Notes: generated from the sequence alone by a model not told the origin. A DNA stretch of 64,000 nt from Bdellovibrio sp. ZAP7 (GCF_006874645.1 NZ_CP030082.1:682001-746000); one strand, 5' to 3'; positions 52,601 through 60,143 are shown, counted from the first letter of the stretch. Made by a program: numbers and translations.

Positions 52601-52921
52601 CGTCTTCGTCCAATCTTGATGACTTCATTCGCCTTGATCGCTGGTACATTGCCAGTGGCAATCGGCATGAATGCGGCATCTAAAACTCGTACATCTATGG
52701 GGGTGGCGATTATCGGTGGTATGATTTCATCGACAATTCTAACCCTGATTGTGGTACCTGCCGTATTCACGTATGTCGATCGTTTCAGAGTTTGGGCAAA
52801 TAAACTGGGCAGTAAAATGACTTCTGCTACAAAAGAAGAAACGTCTCACGAGGAAGCCACGGCTGGCGCACCACGCGAAAGTGGAGTCAGTGATTATGCC
52901 GTTACAGCACCCGAAAAATAG
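49691..52921 (+). CDS. RND (HAE1/AcrB-type) efflux transporter, 1076 aa
   Basis: Inner-membrane proton-driven exporter. Seen: N-terminal SRPIFITCVTIAIVVVGWAGY, porter-domain hallmarks (YKGAGPSEIETLVSRPIEDEVS, IKRMTSKN), the TM4 proton relay VGLLVDDAIVVVENIYRRM (Asp405, Asp406), duplicated halves, and PITIMVALPLALCGAFLGL near the C-terminus. A cytoplasmic loop at ~495-505 is His/Gly-rich (GEGHGGHGGSHED), a possible metal-binding stretch. No periplasmic adaptor (MFP) gene lies in the operon. The C-terminus ends in a charged tail. It is the partner of the TolC-like gene and probably TetR-controlled. Confidence 0.95.
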   Translation: MSLPKISISRPIFITCVTIAIVVVGWAGYKSMPVDLFPDVSVPVVTVQTTYKGAGPSEIETLVSRPIEDEVSTISGIKRMTSKNMEGVSQVIVEFVSSVDSKYAEQQVRDKVNIAKPKLPDEVDDPVIKKFDPSDTPILMIALSSKGNIGDAALYDIADQMIKPRLEQVNNVGAIDILGGRKREIHVLLDRNKLKNREISVTQVAGQVGAMGQNIPSGKVNQGGKELVFRGLGEFRNTADVADTLVNLYGNEVPTRVSDLGVVKDTLEDEASRAFVNGEKAIFLQVYRQSGSNTVKVADDVIKQMEKIRPELEKMEGAPQIKLVTNASQKIKDNLYDVNETIIIAILLTVITVFFFLGSVRTTLITAVSLPVSLIGAFMLMKLAGFSLNIVSMLALTLAVGLLVDDAIVVVENIYRRMQLGENSLVAAEKGTTEIQMAVMAISLVVIAVFVPVGTMSGTIGQFLKQFGFTIVFSMIISWFVAMTIIPMLTAYFAGEGHGGHGGSHEDFKPTSIYDKTLGRLVRGFDRFQSMLERYYERLLRVTLRHPIMTIVATLMIFFLSIYTVTKVPGTFIPDDDSGEITVTLEMTPGTSLDGMQEVSNKIDKIMHADPAIDYTTMIVGNIYGESNKASFYVRMKDVKGRMKTEAFRDHLRQKFADFAFANPVVKKYDSTGGMAQQPFVMNIISPDPKDLESSATKLLDALKKDPRFKDVDSNYRPGKPEMQVELKPGAAKAYGINTSTMGAELRAQVEGMTPAKFREKGREYEVRVRLIENQRDLKQTFNDVYVPNVNRKLVRLKDVANGDLSSGPASIDRMDRGRYIQITAGLAQGVGVSTVIADVAKWTAEGGQTAFPSSVRYNFGGDAENQQELAGSTMMALGFAVMFIYLILASLYESFITPITIMVALPLALCGAFLGLYLANQMLSMFAIFGFFMLIGVAGKNGILLVDTTNQLMAEGKTRADALVQAGKTRLRPILMTSFALIAGTLPVAIGMNAASKTRTSMGVAIIGGMISSTILTLIVVPAVFTYVDRFRVWANKLGSKMTSATKEETSHEEATAGAPRESGVSDYAVTAPEK

Positions 52922-54179
52922 TGAGAAAAAGTTAGTCGTAATTATCGGTGGAGGTTTCGCGGGATTAAATGCCGCGAAATCTTTGGCCAACAAGGACCAA
53001 GTCCACGTTGTTTTAATTGATCAGCGCAACCATCATCTGTTCCAACCTCTATTGTATCAAGTTGCAACGGCCGGATTAAATCCTTCTGATATTGCCGTTC
53101 CCATTCGCGCCCAATTTTCTAAAGTTGAAAATGTAGAAATTCACATGGGTCGTGTCGAAAGTGTAAATCTGGAAAAAAAGTTCGTTATCACTGACGGTGT
53201 TGAACTTTCCTATGACTACCTCATTGTCGCAGCCGGTGCTCAGCACAGCTATTTTGGAAATCCCGAATGGGAAGAGCATGCCCCTGGATTAAAAACTGTG
53301 GAGCAGGCCACAGAAATTCGTCGTCGCATTCTTTCTGCGTTTGAGGCTGCCGAAAATGAAATGGATCCAGAAAAACAAAAGGCGCTGCTAAATTTCGTCG
53401 TGGTGGGAGCTGGGCCCACAGGAGTGGAGCTCGCAGGTGCCATTGCTGACATCGCTCGCACAGTGTTGGTAAAAGATTTCAATCATATAAATCCTGCGAA
53501 TGCGCGCGTGCTGCTCGTGGAAGCAGGTCCTAAAATTTTAGCTTCGTTTCACGAAAAACTCTCGGAACACGCGCTGCAGGATTTGAAAGACATCGGTGTG
53601 GAAGTGCGTGTTTCCTCTCGCGTTGAAAAGATAGATGAAAACGGAGTGATAATCGCCGGTGAATTTATACCCTCTCGCTCTGTTTTTTGGGCGGCAGGTG
53701 TGCAAGCTTCTCGAATGAAATTCACTCCAGATGTTGCTAAGGATCGCGCGGGTAGAGTTATTGTTCGAGATGACTTCTCAATTGAGAATTTTAAAGACAC
53801 TTTTGTTATTGGTGACATGGCCCATTTCGAAATCGAAGAAAATAGATCTTTGCCAGGATTAGCTCCTGCGGCAATGCAAGCTGGTAAATTTGTAAGTAAT
53901 GTGGTACTACAAAGTATCAAAGGGAAAGCGCGAAGCTCCTTTAAGTATCTTGATAAGGGCCAAATGGCCACTATCGGAAAAAGAAAAGCGATTGCTCAGT
54001 ATAACTCACTGAGAATGACTGGAGTCATCGCTTGGTTAGCTTGGTTATTCGTTCACGTTTTATACCTGATCGGATTCAAGAACAGAATCTCTGTCATGGC
54101 AGAGTGGACGTGGAGTTACATCTTCTCCAAACGCGGGGCACGTCTAATTACTTCAAGAGATTGGAAATTGAAGAACTAA
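52896..54179 (+). CDS. ndh: Type II NADH dehydrogenase
   Basis: A single-subunit, non-proton-pumping NADH:quinone oxidoreductase. Two Rossmann motifs are visible, VIIGGGFAGLNAA for FAD and VVVGAGPTGVELAG for NADH, with HHLFQPLLYQVATAGL and FVIGDMAHFE between or after them. The C-terminus has an amphipathic and hydrophobic membrane anchor (GVIAWLAWLFVHVLYLIGFKNR). ATG 52896 overlaps the RND gene end by 26 nt; GTG 52881 would be an upstream alternative. It gives the cell an NADH route alongside the nuo complex at 59.6 kb. Confidence 0.95.
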   Translation: MPLQHPKNSEKKLVVIIGGGFAGLNAAKSLANKDQVHVVLIDQRNHHLFQPLLYQVATAGLNPSDIAVPIRAQFSKVENVEIHMGRVESVNLEKKFVITDGVELSYDYLIVAAGAQHSYFGNPEWEEHAPGLKTVEQATEIRRRILSAFEAAENEMDPEKQKALLNFVVVGAGPTGVELAGAIADIARTVLVKDFNHINPANARVLLVEAGPKILASFHEKLSEHALQDLKDIGVEVRVSSRVEKIDENGVIIAGEFIPSRSVFWAAGVQASRMKFTPDVAKDRAGRVIVRDDFSIENFKDTFVIGDMAHFEIEENRSLPGLAPAAMQAGKFVSNVVLQSIKGKARSSFKYLDKGQMATIGKRKAIAQYNSLRMTGVIAWLAWLFVHVLYLIGFKNRISVMAEWTWSYIFSKRGARLITSRDWKLKN

Positions 54180-54251
54180 AATTTAACAAAAACTGAACAG
54201 AATCTTAATTGTAACAATAATAGAAGCAAAATAACTACCCAGGAGACAAAA

Positions 54252-54776
54252 ATGGCGAAATTATTTATTCAGGACTTGCCGACGGAACAAGAGTTAAAAG
54301 CTTCTTGCGGAGATCTGCACACGGAAGAGGTGGATGCAGGAATTCTTCACTCGAACCTTCTTTTCATGAAGGTGGCAAATGAGTTGGACAATCACCTTGA
54401 AGGTGTACTATCCAAATACAGTCTTTCCAGCGGACGATTCACACTTCTTTACATGCTAAGAAACGCACCAGAGGGACTAAGCCCTTCTGCACTCGCTTCT
54501 AAAGCAGGAGTGACGCAAGCAACGATTTCGGGCTTGTTGAACAATATGGAGAAGAATGAATTGATCGTGCGCGAAACACATGTAAAGGACGGTCGTTCTT
54601 TTGTGATCAAATTGACACCAAAAGGCGACAGCACTTTGAAAGAGATTTTCCCACAGTGGTATCCACGCTTGAAAGAGTTTTGGGCGCAACAGTTCTCCCA
54701 AGAACAATTAGTTGCCTTCAAAGCGACTCTCGAAGAAATGATCAAAAAAACCGAAGTCCTCGGGACTGAAGGTTAG
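54252..54776 (+). CDS. MarR-family transcriptional regulator, 174 aa
   Basis: ATG 54252 has CAGGAG upstream. A helical N-terminus leads to a MarR winged helix: RFTLLYMLRNAPEGLSPSALASKAGVTQATISGLLNNMEKNELIVRETHVKDGRSF, with the wing and VIKLTPKG. A C-terminal dimer helix follows. The 72-nt gap upstream contains the small dyad TTGTAACAA, which could be an operator. It may regulate itself, ndh or the efflux genes; nothing shows which. Confidence 0.93.
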   Translation: MAKLFIQDLPTEQELKASCGDLHTEEVDAGILHSNLLFMKVANELDNHLEGVLSKYSLSSGRFTLLYMLRNAPEGLSPSALASKAGVTQATISGLLNNMEKNELIVRETHVKDGRSFVIKLTPKGDSTLKEIFPQWYPRLKEFWAQQFSQEQLVAFKATLEEMIKKTEVLGTEG

Positions 54777-54784
54777 TCCTAGCT

Positions 54785-54818
54785 AACAAGGCCCTGATAG
54801 GAAACACGGGGCCTTGTT
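54785..54818 (+). terminator. Hairpin after marR
   Basis: AACAAGGCCC (54785-54794) pairs perfectly with GGGCCTTGTT (54809-54818) across a 14-nt loop. There is no T-run afterwards, so it may be a weak terminator or an mRNA-stabilising stem. Confidence 0.6.
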
Positions 54819-54900
54819 GCAATCTAACAAAATCCCAATAGCCTGACGCTTTTCCCATAGAATAAAGGTGAGACCTTTAATCTTGATCGGGAGGTGTGTT

Positions 54901-55299
54901 ATGGCGTCGATTCCAATGCAAGACAGCGACATGGCGAAATGTATTAAAGCGTGCATGAATTGTACAAAGGCATGTATGGAAGCTCTTCACTATCTGCTGC
55001 AGCAAGGTGTGTCTGGAAAGCAAATAGCGATGTTGCAAATGTGTACAGAGGCCTGTCAGCTTTCTTCAAAAATGATGTTGGCGGATTTAGAGTTTCATCA
55101 TCAAGCATGTGAACTTTCTTTTGAACTTTCGACAGCGTGTGCGGCGATCTGCGCCTCCTATGATGACGAACTCATGGCTCGATGTGCGGAAACTTGTCGT
55201 TACTGTTCGGAAACTTGCCGAGGAATGGCAGGCATGACGGTGCAAATGAAAGGAACCGCGAAAGATCTTCGCAGCCCCCTTCCTTCGACTCGTTTATAA
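54901..55299 (+). CDS. Cys-rich four-helix metal-binding (DUF326) protein, 132 aa
   Basis: ATG 54901 follows GGGAGG. The protein has 13 cysteines, largely as C-x3-C and C-x2-C pairs on helices (CIKACMNCTKAC at 14-25; 48/52; 70; 80/84; CAETCRYCSETC at 95-106). This is the pattern of cysteine-lined four-helix bundles such as Csp copper-storage proteins. No signal peptide is seen, so it would act in the cytoplasm. It would bind Cu(I) or a similar metal. The gene converges with the DUF2063 gene (overlap 6 nt), next to the MNIO operon. Confidence 0.88.
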   Translation: MASIPMQDSDMAKCIKACMNCTKACMEALHYLLQQGVSGKQIAMLQMCTEACQLSSKMMLADLEFHHQACELSFELSTACAAICASYDDELMARCAETCRYCSETCRGMAGMTVQMKGTAKDLRSPLPSTRL

Positions 55300-56061
55300 T
55301 TCCTCAATGTCGTCAATAATGCCTGCTCTCATCAATGTGCTGAATAATTTGGTGTTGTCAGCAGGCGAGATGACTTCCGAGAAGCCCGAAAGCGCTTCCG
55401 AAATATTTTTGCCTTCCTGCAGATCCAAAATAATTTCAGCGTGAGTCGGATCAAGGGCTTCCACCAATAGTTGCCCCTCTTTTTTATAGATCAAAACACT
55501 CTCTGGCTGATTCCAATTGATTTCCTCATAGGCGTACCGCGGCTCTTTGCGGCGCTTCCACAGTTCAGTAGTCGAATACATGCTTTGAAAAACTCTCATC
55601 GCAGCGATAAAGCTGATGCGAAAGTTATTTGAATGTTCAAAACGTTTGATGTCGTCCTGAGGTAGGGGATTTGGAGTGGCCGCATTTTGAACTTCCTTAA
55701 GAAGCCATTCGAATTGTGCCAGATCCTGCAAAAATGGAATCCCCCGGGTTTTGGAAGTCAAAGACAGGTACTCGCAAAAGTTCGCTCCATAATCCGTCAG
55801 TCGATAAGGAACAGTTGGTTGCGAAGCGATGTAACGAGCCGTGATATCATGAAACAGCTCGGGGCCCAAAACCCAAGCCACGGTTTCATAGGTTTTCGCC
55901 AACGCACCTGCAAGTTTCGAATAATAAATGTCGTGATAGATTTCGAATCCCAGATTCAGAGGCAGATTTCCCGCGGGTCGCAGTTGCTCCAGCGATGGAT
56001 TGTCCACTTCTCCGTTCAGAACATTTTTTTTAAACAGATGCTGTGCTTCGCTCAAGCTCAT
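55294..56061 (-). CDS. DUF2063 (BufC-like) partner protein, 255 aa
   Basis: The N-terminal ~110 residues fit the DUF2063 pattern (ALAKTYETVAWVLGPELFHDITARYIASQP, YGANFCEYL). The C-terminal part is mixed alpha/beta. In bufferin and related clusters, DUF2063 proteins assist the MNIO enzyme by binding the precursor peptide. The gene overlaps the DUF692 gene upstream by 32 nt, so the pair is made together. No signal peptide. The function is assigned from family pairing; a substrate is not visible. Confidence 0.85.
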   Translation of the reverse strand: MSLSEAQHLFKKNVLNGEVDNPSLEQLRPAGNLPLNLGFEIYHDIYYSKLAGALAKTYETVAWVLGPELFHDITARYIASQPTVPYRLTDYGANFCEYLSLTSKTRGIPFLQDLAQFEWLLKEVQNAATPNPLPQDDIKRFEHSNNFRISFIAAMRVFQSMYSTTELWKRRKEPRYAYEEINWNQPESVLIYKKEGQLLVEALDPTHAEIILDLQEGKNISEALSGFSEVISPADNTKLFSTLMRAGIIDDIEEL

Positions 56062-56884
56062 TGTTGTTCTCCAATATAAAAGAAGCTTTGATCACTTCCA
56101 TTTCCAGTTCGCTGAATTCAGGAACATTGCGATGTCTTTCAATTGCGATCGGCAAGTGGCGAATATGTGGCGCCAGGAGCTTAAATAAATCCCATACAGG
56201 GCGTGTGATTTCCGACGCCTTTCTGTCCAGCCAATAGGATTCAGTTTCTGTGGGACCAGACAGGTGAACTTGCACGACTTGATTCAGCGGAAGGTTTTGC
56301 AAATATTTGTGGGGATTAAATCCATGGTTTTGTGAGTTCACGAAAAGAGCGCCCAAATCCAAAACCAAACCACATCCTGTTCTTTTTGCAACTTCGGCTA
56401 AAAATTCCGCTTCGCTTTTGTCGTTTTTCGCGAAATCCACATAGGTCGCGATATTTTCTAAGGCGATCACCATCTTAAGCTGGCTTTGTACGGAATCGAT
56501 ATTGTTGCAAACAATTTGCAGACTTTCCTGATTGAGCGGAAGGGGAAATAGTCCATGCAGGTTTTCGCGGCTTCCTCCGGTCCAGGCCAAATGATCTGAA
56601 ACCAAAAAAGGTTCCGCGCGCTCGATTAGGTTTCGAAGTTCCCGCAAGTAATTTGAATCCACGCCTTCCGCGTTGCCGATATTCAAATGCGAACCATGAA
56701 GGGCGATGGGATAGTCGTGGCGCAAGTTCTCCAAGACTTCCATCGAACGACATAGGGGATTCATGTAATCCTCGGTGGCGGCTTCAAACCACGCGACGTC
56801 GGTCAGGGGTTGATGTTCTAAATATGAAAAGTGAGAAGGGTGTAAGCCCATCCCCACTTTAAAGTTTGGAGTTTGATATCTCAT
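56030..56884 (-). CDS. DUF692 (MNIO, BufB-like) oxidase, divergent, 284 aa
   Basis: A TIM-barrel enzyme of the multinuclear non-haem iron oxidase family, which modifies cysteines in peptides. Seen: GMGLHPSHFSYL, ALHGSHLNIG (His63), LVSDHLAWTGG (His98), ALENIATYVDF (Glu143), VLDLGALFVNSQNHGFNPH (Asp176, His187), VQVHLSGP (His207), IAIERHRNVPEFSELE (Glu249). Against the usual family motifs, AGH reads SGP, D-T-H reads D-R-K (220-222) and D-V-N-N reads D-L-G-A, so several metal ligands are missing. It is coupled to YceI (4-nt overlap) and DUF2063. Confidence 0.87.
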   Translation of the reverse strand: MRYQTPNFKVGMGLHPSHFSYLEHQPLTDVAWFEAATEDYMNPLCRSMEVLENLRHDYPIALHGSHLNIGNAEGVDSNYLRELRNLIERAEPFLVSDHLAWTGGSRENLHGLFPLPLNQESLQIVCNNIDSVQSQLKMVIALENIATYVDFAKNDKSEAEFLAEVAKRTGCGLVLDLGALFVNSQNHGFNPHKYLQNLPLNQVVQVHLSGPTETESYWLDRKASEITRPVWDLFKLLAPHIRHLPIAIERHRNVPEFSELEMEVIKASFILENNNELERSTASV

Positions 56885-57480
56885 TTTGCTTTACCTGGGA
56901 GGATCGCTTCTCCTTCGATTTCAACTTCGATGTTGTCGCCAACGACAACGCCCCCAGTTTCCAAGGCTTTATTCCAGATCAAACCGAAGTCTTTGCGATT
57001 CAGTTTTGTTTCGATTTCGAACCCTATGCGGCGAACTCCCATTGGATCTGTCACCGCACCTTTGTATTCAACTTCCAAGGTCGCGTCTTTCGTTATTCCG
57101 TGGATCGTAAGTTTGCCTTGAACCTCTTTCGGTTTGGCGGTGTCATAGATCACCTTAGTTCCTTTAAAATCGATCGTTGGAAATTTCGCTACGTCCAGAA
57201 AGTCGGGACTCTTTAAATGCTTATCGCGATCGGCTTGATTCGTGTTGATGGAATCAGCCTGAATTTTAACAACAACATTGTCGAGTTTTTGAGATTTTTC
57301 GTCGAAATCAAAGCTGCCTTCAAATTTTTCAAAGCGGCCTTTTACTTTCGAGATCACCATGTGGGGGACTTTGAAAGTGATGCTGGTGTGGGCTGGGTCG
57401 ATTTGGAATTTGGCAGCTTGGGCCGAAGTTGCGAAAAATGCAGTTAGTAACAGGGAAGTGGCTATTCTCTGTGGACGCAT
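56881..57480 (-). CDS. YceI-family periplasmic protein, 199 aa
   Basis: A signal peptide (MRPQRIATSLLLTAFFATSAQA) precedes a YceI lipocalin-like barrel: FQIDPAHTSITFKVPHMVISKVKGRFEKFEGSF, SPDFLDVAKFPTIDFKGTKV, GKLTIHGITKDATLEVEYKG, IGFEIETKLNRKDFGLIW. The family binds long isoprenoid or quinone-like lipids. It has no cysteine after the signal. Its stop overlaps the DUF692 start by 4 nt, so it leads the operon. Length is typical (E. coli YceI 191). Confidence 0.94.
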   Translation of the reverse strand: MRPQRIATSLLLTAFFATSAQAAKFQIDPAHTSITFKVPHMVISKVKGRFEKFEGSFDFDEKSQKLDNVVVKIQADSINTNQADRDKHLKSPDFLDVAKFPTIDFKGTKVIYDTAKPKEVQGKLTIHGITKDATLEVEYKGAVTDPMGVRRIGFEIETKLNRKDFGLIWNKALETGGVVVGDNIEVEIEGEAILPGKAK

Positions 57481-57579
57481 GAAGTACCTCGCTTTTTTGG
57501 TTTTTTTTGCTGGTATTAATCGTTTTTCGGACAGTGATTAGAGGCAAATTACGGTTCTGAAAACGCTTTCTGGAATGCT

Positions 57580-57785
57580 GAATTACACAGTCATTGCTAC
57601 ACCACGATCGGCAGTTTTAAATCTGCTGGTCGCACACCCGCAGCTTCGTCGGCACGCCGTCCGGGCTCAACCGTGGCTCGCCTGCGGCGAGTGCGCGCCA
57701 TCGTGGCGCCCACGGAGGCCGACTTCGTGCGGGCATGCGCCCAGCAGCTTTAAAACTGCCGACCGTGGTGAACAGGCTTTAATTC
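57580..57785. repeat. Long imperfect palindrome with conserved core (copy B)
   Basis: Arms 57600-57652 and 57720-57771 are inverted copies (CACCACGATCGGCAGTTTTA against its complement, with a few mismatches), extending weakly outward to about 57580 and 57785. The core 57651-57720 runs from GGCACGCC to AGGCC like copy A at 30281. It has a CCGTGG/CCACGG stem, a CTCGCC-TGC-GGCGAG hairpin and a GCGCC-ATCGT-GGCGC hairpin. No coding frame in it looks genuine. Confidence 0.85.
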
Positions 57786-57824
57786 ACAATCCGTTGCTCT
57801 GGAATTTTTTGGAGTGGAGAGAAT

Positions 57825-57857
57825 AAAAAAAGGAAGGCGTTGAGCCTTCCTTTTTTT
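57825..57857. terminator. Intrinsic terminator 1
   Basis: GGAAGGC, loop GTTGA, GCCTTCC, flanked by seven A and seven T; it works in both directions. Together with the next hairpin it forms a tandem pair that insulates the protease gene from the palindromic element. Confidence 0.9.
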
Positions 57858-57875
57858 AGATTTGGGATTTTGGAT

Positions 57876-57909
57876 AAAAAAAGGGAGCTTGGTTAGCTCC
57901 CTTTTTTTG
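57876..57909. terminator. Intrinsic terminator 2
   Basis: GGGAGCT, loop TGGTT, AGCTCCC with A- and T-runs on either side. It lies 15 nt beyond the stop of the minus-strand subtilisin gene and is its direct terminator. Confidence 0.93.
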
Positions 57910-57924
57910 TTGGGTCTTTTGAAA

Positions 57925-59346
57925 TTAGAATTTCAGAAGAGCGCCTACGTCTAGTTTGCCGTTGGATGTTACTTTGCCGTTGAGGGCTGGGATTGGTTTT
58001 GCAGAACCAAGAACCGCTGCTTTAACATCCTGCCATGATTTTTCTGGGTGAGCTGACCAGTAAAGGGCCGCTGCGCCGGCTACGTGTGGAGTGGCCATAG
58101 ATGTGCCATCCCATGTTGCTTTGAAACCGTATTTATCGATTACGATGTCAGAGTAGTTGTTGAATACAGTTGTTGAGAACACAACGACGCCTGGTGCGCC
58201 GATGTCTACTGAACGGTTGCCCCAGTTGGAGAATGAACCCAATTGGTCTTTGGCGTCGATTGCTGCCACAGAGATGATGATGTCGTGTGGGTAGCTTGAA
58301 GGGTAAGCAGGGGCCGCGTCGTTGTCGTTATCGTAGCCAACGCCTTTGTGGCCGTTACCAGCCGCTGCGATGAACAAGACACCTTTATCTTGGGCGAATT
58401 GAACTGCATCGCGAAGAGCTTTGTTTTCTTGGCCTGCGTTTGGATCTTCGCCTTCAGAGCCCCATGAGTTGCTCATGATTTTTGCGCCGTTGTTAACTGC
58501 ATAGTTGATCGCTTTGATAGCGTCAGCAGTGGTGCCTTGACCTTTTTCAGAGATGAAACGCAAAGACATGATTTTTACATTAGGTGCAACGCCGGCGATA
58601 CCTTTGCTGTTGTTGTTGCGAGCGGCAACGTTACCAGCGCAGTGAGTGCCGTGACCTGGGTTACCACCTTTGAAAAGGATATCCAGTGGCTCCATAGAAA
58701 GGTCGTAAGGTTTGTTATCGTTAGAAACAAAGTCCCAACCAATAGTGTCGTCGATATAGCCGTTGCCATCATCGTCGATACCGTTGTTAGCGATCTCTTT
58801 TGGATTTCTCCAAAGGTTCGGCAAAAGATCTTCGTGAGTATAGTCCACGCCAGTGTCGATCACGGCTACAACCATGTCTGGTGAACCTTGAGTGACTTTC
58901 CAAGCTTCAACGACACCGATGTTGTTCATACCCCATTGTTTATCGAACATTGGATCCGCGCCCGGAGTTGATTGCGGAGCGTTAGGAATTTCTGGGTTGT
59001 CTTTGATCGCCAAAACTTGTGGCTCTGGGTTGCGACGCAACATTTTTGCCAAAGCAGCTCTGCGCAATGGATCTTGGATGCGATAGTCTTCCATCAAATG
59101 AATTGGATAGTTCGGTTGAACGTACTCAACCGCTGGATTTTTCACCAAAGTGTTTAAACTCATGGATTTTGGAGCTTGAACACGAACTAGACTTTCCGTG
59201 ATTTTCTCTGTTTTTGCCCCTTGGATTTCTACATCTTCGTAGCCAGGTGCTAGTTTAATAAGCAAATCTTGCGTTTTATGCTGAGCTTGAGCGCCCAAAG
59301 CGAATGCAAGAACGGCGGCAGATGTGAACACAGCCATCTTAGTCAT
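57925..59346 (-). CDS. Secreted subtilisin-like serine protease (S8), 473 aa
   Basis: ATG 59346 follows AAAGGAG and starts a signal peptide (residues 1-21, ending LGAQA). Residues ~25-85 fit an I9-type inhibitory propeptide (QDLLIKLAPGYEDVEI, AVEYVQPNYPIHL). The catalytic triad is in place: Asp164 (VIDTGVDYTHEDL), His232 (GHGTHCAG), Ser416 (DGTSMATPHVAG), with oxyanion Asn331 (AAAGNG). A small helical insert with Arg/Leu lies between the propeptide and the catalytic domain. It is an extracellular or periplasmic endopeptidase; a prey-degrading role is plausible but not shown. Monocistronic. Confidence 0.95.
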   Translation of the reverse strand: MTKMAVFTSAAVLAFALGAQAQHKTQDLLIKLAPGYEDVEIQGAKTEKITESLVRVQAPKSMSLNTLVKNPAVEYVQPNYPIHLMEDYRIQDPLRRAALAKMLRRNPEPQVLAIKDNPEIPNAPQSTPGADPMFDKQWGMNNIGVVEAWKVTQGSPDMVVAVIDTGVDYTHEDLLPNLWRNPKEIANNGIDDDGNGYIDDTIGWDFVSNDNKPYDLSMEPLDILFKGGNPGHGTHCAGNVAARNNNSKGIAGVAPNVKIMSLRFISEKGQGTTADAIKAINYAVNNGAKIMSNSWGSEGEDPNAGQENKALRDAVQFAQDKGVLFIAAAGNGHKGVGYDNDNDAAPAYPSSYPHDIIISVAAIDAKDQLGSFSNWGNRSVDIGAPGVVVFSTTVFNNYSDIVIDKYGFKATWDGTSMATPHVAGAAALYWSAHPEKSWQDVKAAVLGSAKPIPALNGKVTSNGKLDVGALLKF

Positions 59347-59594
59347 GAAAACTCCTTTCAAAACAATCCTTGTTATGTGGTTACACAGTTCGATTTCTAA
59401 ACTGATGTTTGAGTCGAAATTTAAGTCTGTGTTCAATCGAGAGGAGAATCAATTTCATTTGCGACGACTATGGGTTTTGCTAGGGTGCGTTGAAGTTGCG
59501 CGCAGAGAGGTTTACGATGAGTATCTAGTTGTCAGGACTACGGTTTTTCGTTAGTTACTTAATGATAGCTAATTGAAATTGCAGAGGTGTATTT

Positions 59595-60143
59595 ATGCAC
59601 AAAGATGAAGTGCAAGGTTCCGCGCTCGGGACTCAAGCAGCAGACGATCAGTCGCGCGATGTTGCGTTCACGACAAAGCTTGATCATATCGTTGCTTGGG
59701 GACGCAAAAACTCATTGTGGCCAATGCCGTACGGTACTGCTTGTTGCGGTATTGAATTCATGTCGGTGATGGGACCGAAATATGACCTAGCTCGTTTCGG
59801 AGCTGAGGTTGCACGTTTCTCTCCTCGTCAAGCAGACTTACTTGTGGTTGCAGGTACGATCACTGAAAAGATGGCTCCCGTCATCGTTCGTATCTACCAA
59901 CAAATGCTTGAGCCAAAATACGTAATCTCCATGGGCGCATGTGCAAGCTCTGGTGGTTTCTATCGTGCGTACCACGTTCTACAAGGCGTTGATAAAGTCA
60001 TCCCTGTCGACGTGTACATCCCAGGTTGCCCTCCAACCCCAGAAGCGGTGATGGACGGTATTATGGCTTTGCAAAAAATGATCGCAGATCACACTCCACG
60101 TCCGTGGAAAGACAACTGGAAGAGCCCATATGAGCAAGCTTGA
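59595..60143 (+). CDS. nuoB: NADH-quinone oxidoreductase subunit B
   Basis: Carries iron-sulfur cluster N2, which passes electrons to quinone in complex I. Ligands are seen in [12 protein letters not shown] (two adjacent Cys), MGACASSGG and [15 protein letters not shown]. The N-terminus (~20 residues) is a polar extension ([20 protein letters not shown]). It starts 248 nt after the divergent protease gene. nuoA, normally the first gene of the operon, is not upstream. The 3' end overlaps nuoCD by 14 nt. Confidence 0.97.
   Translation: MHKDEVQGSALGTQAADDQSRDVAFTTKLDHIVAWGRKNSLWPMPYGTACCGIEFMSVMGPKYDLARFGAEVARFSPRQADLLVVAGTITEKMAPVIVRIYQQMLEPKYVISMGACASSGGFYRAYHVLQGVDKVIPVDVYIPGCPPTPEAVMDGIMALQKMIADHTPRPWKDNWKSPYEQA

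Noticed and set aside
57575..57826. 83-codon plus-strand frame across palindrome B
   Set aside because: Composition follows the GC-rich hairpins, no ribosome site, and no similarity between the frames in copies A and B.
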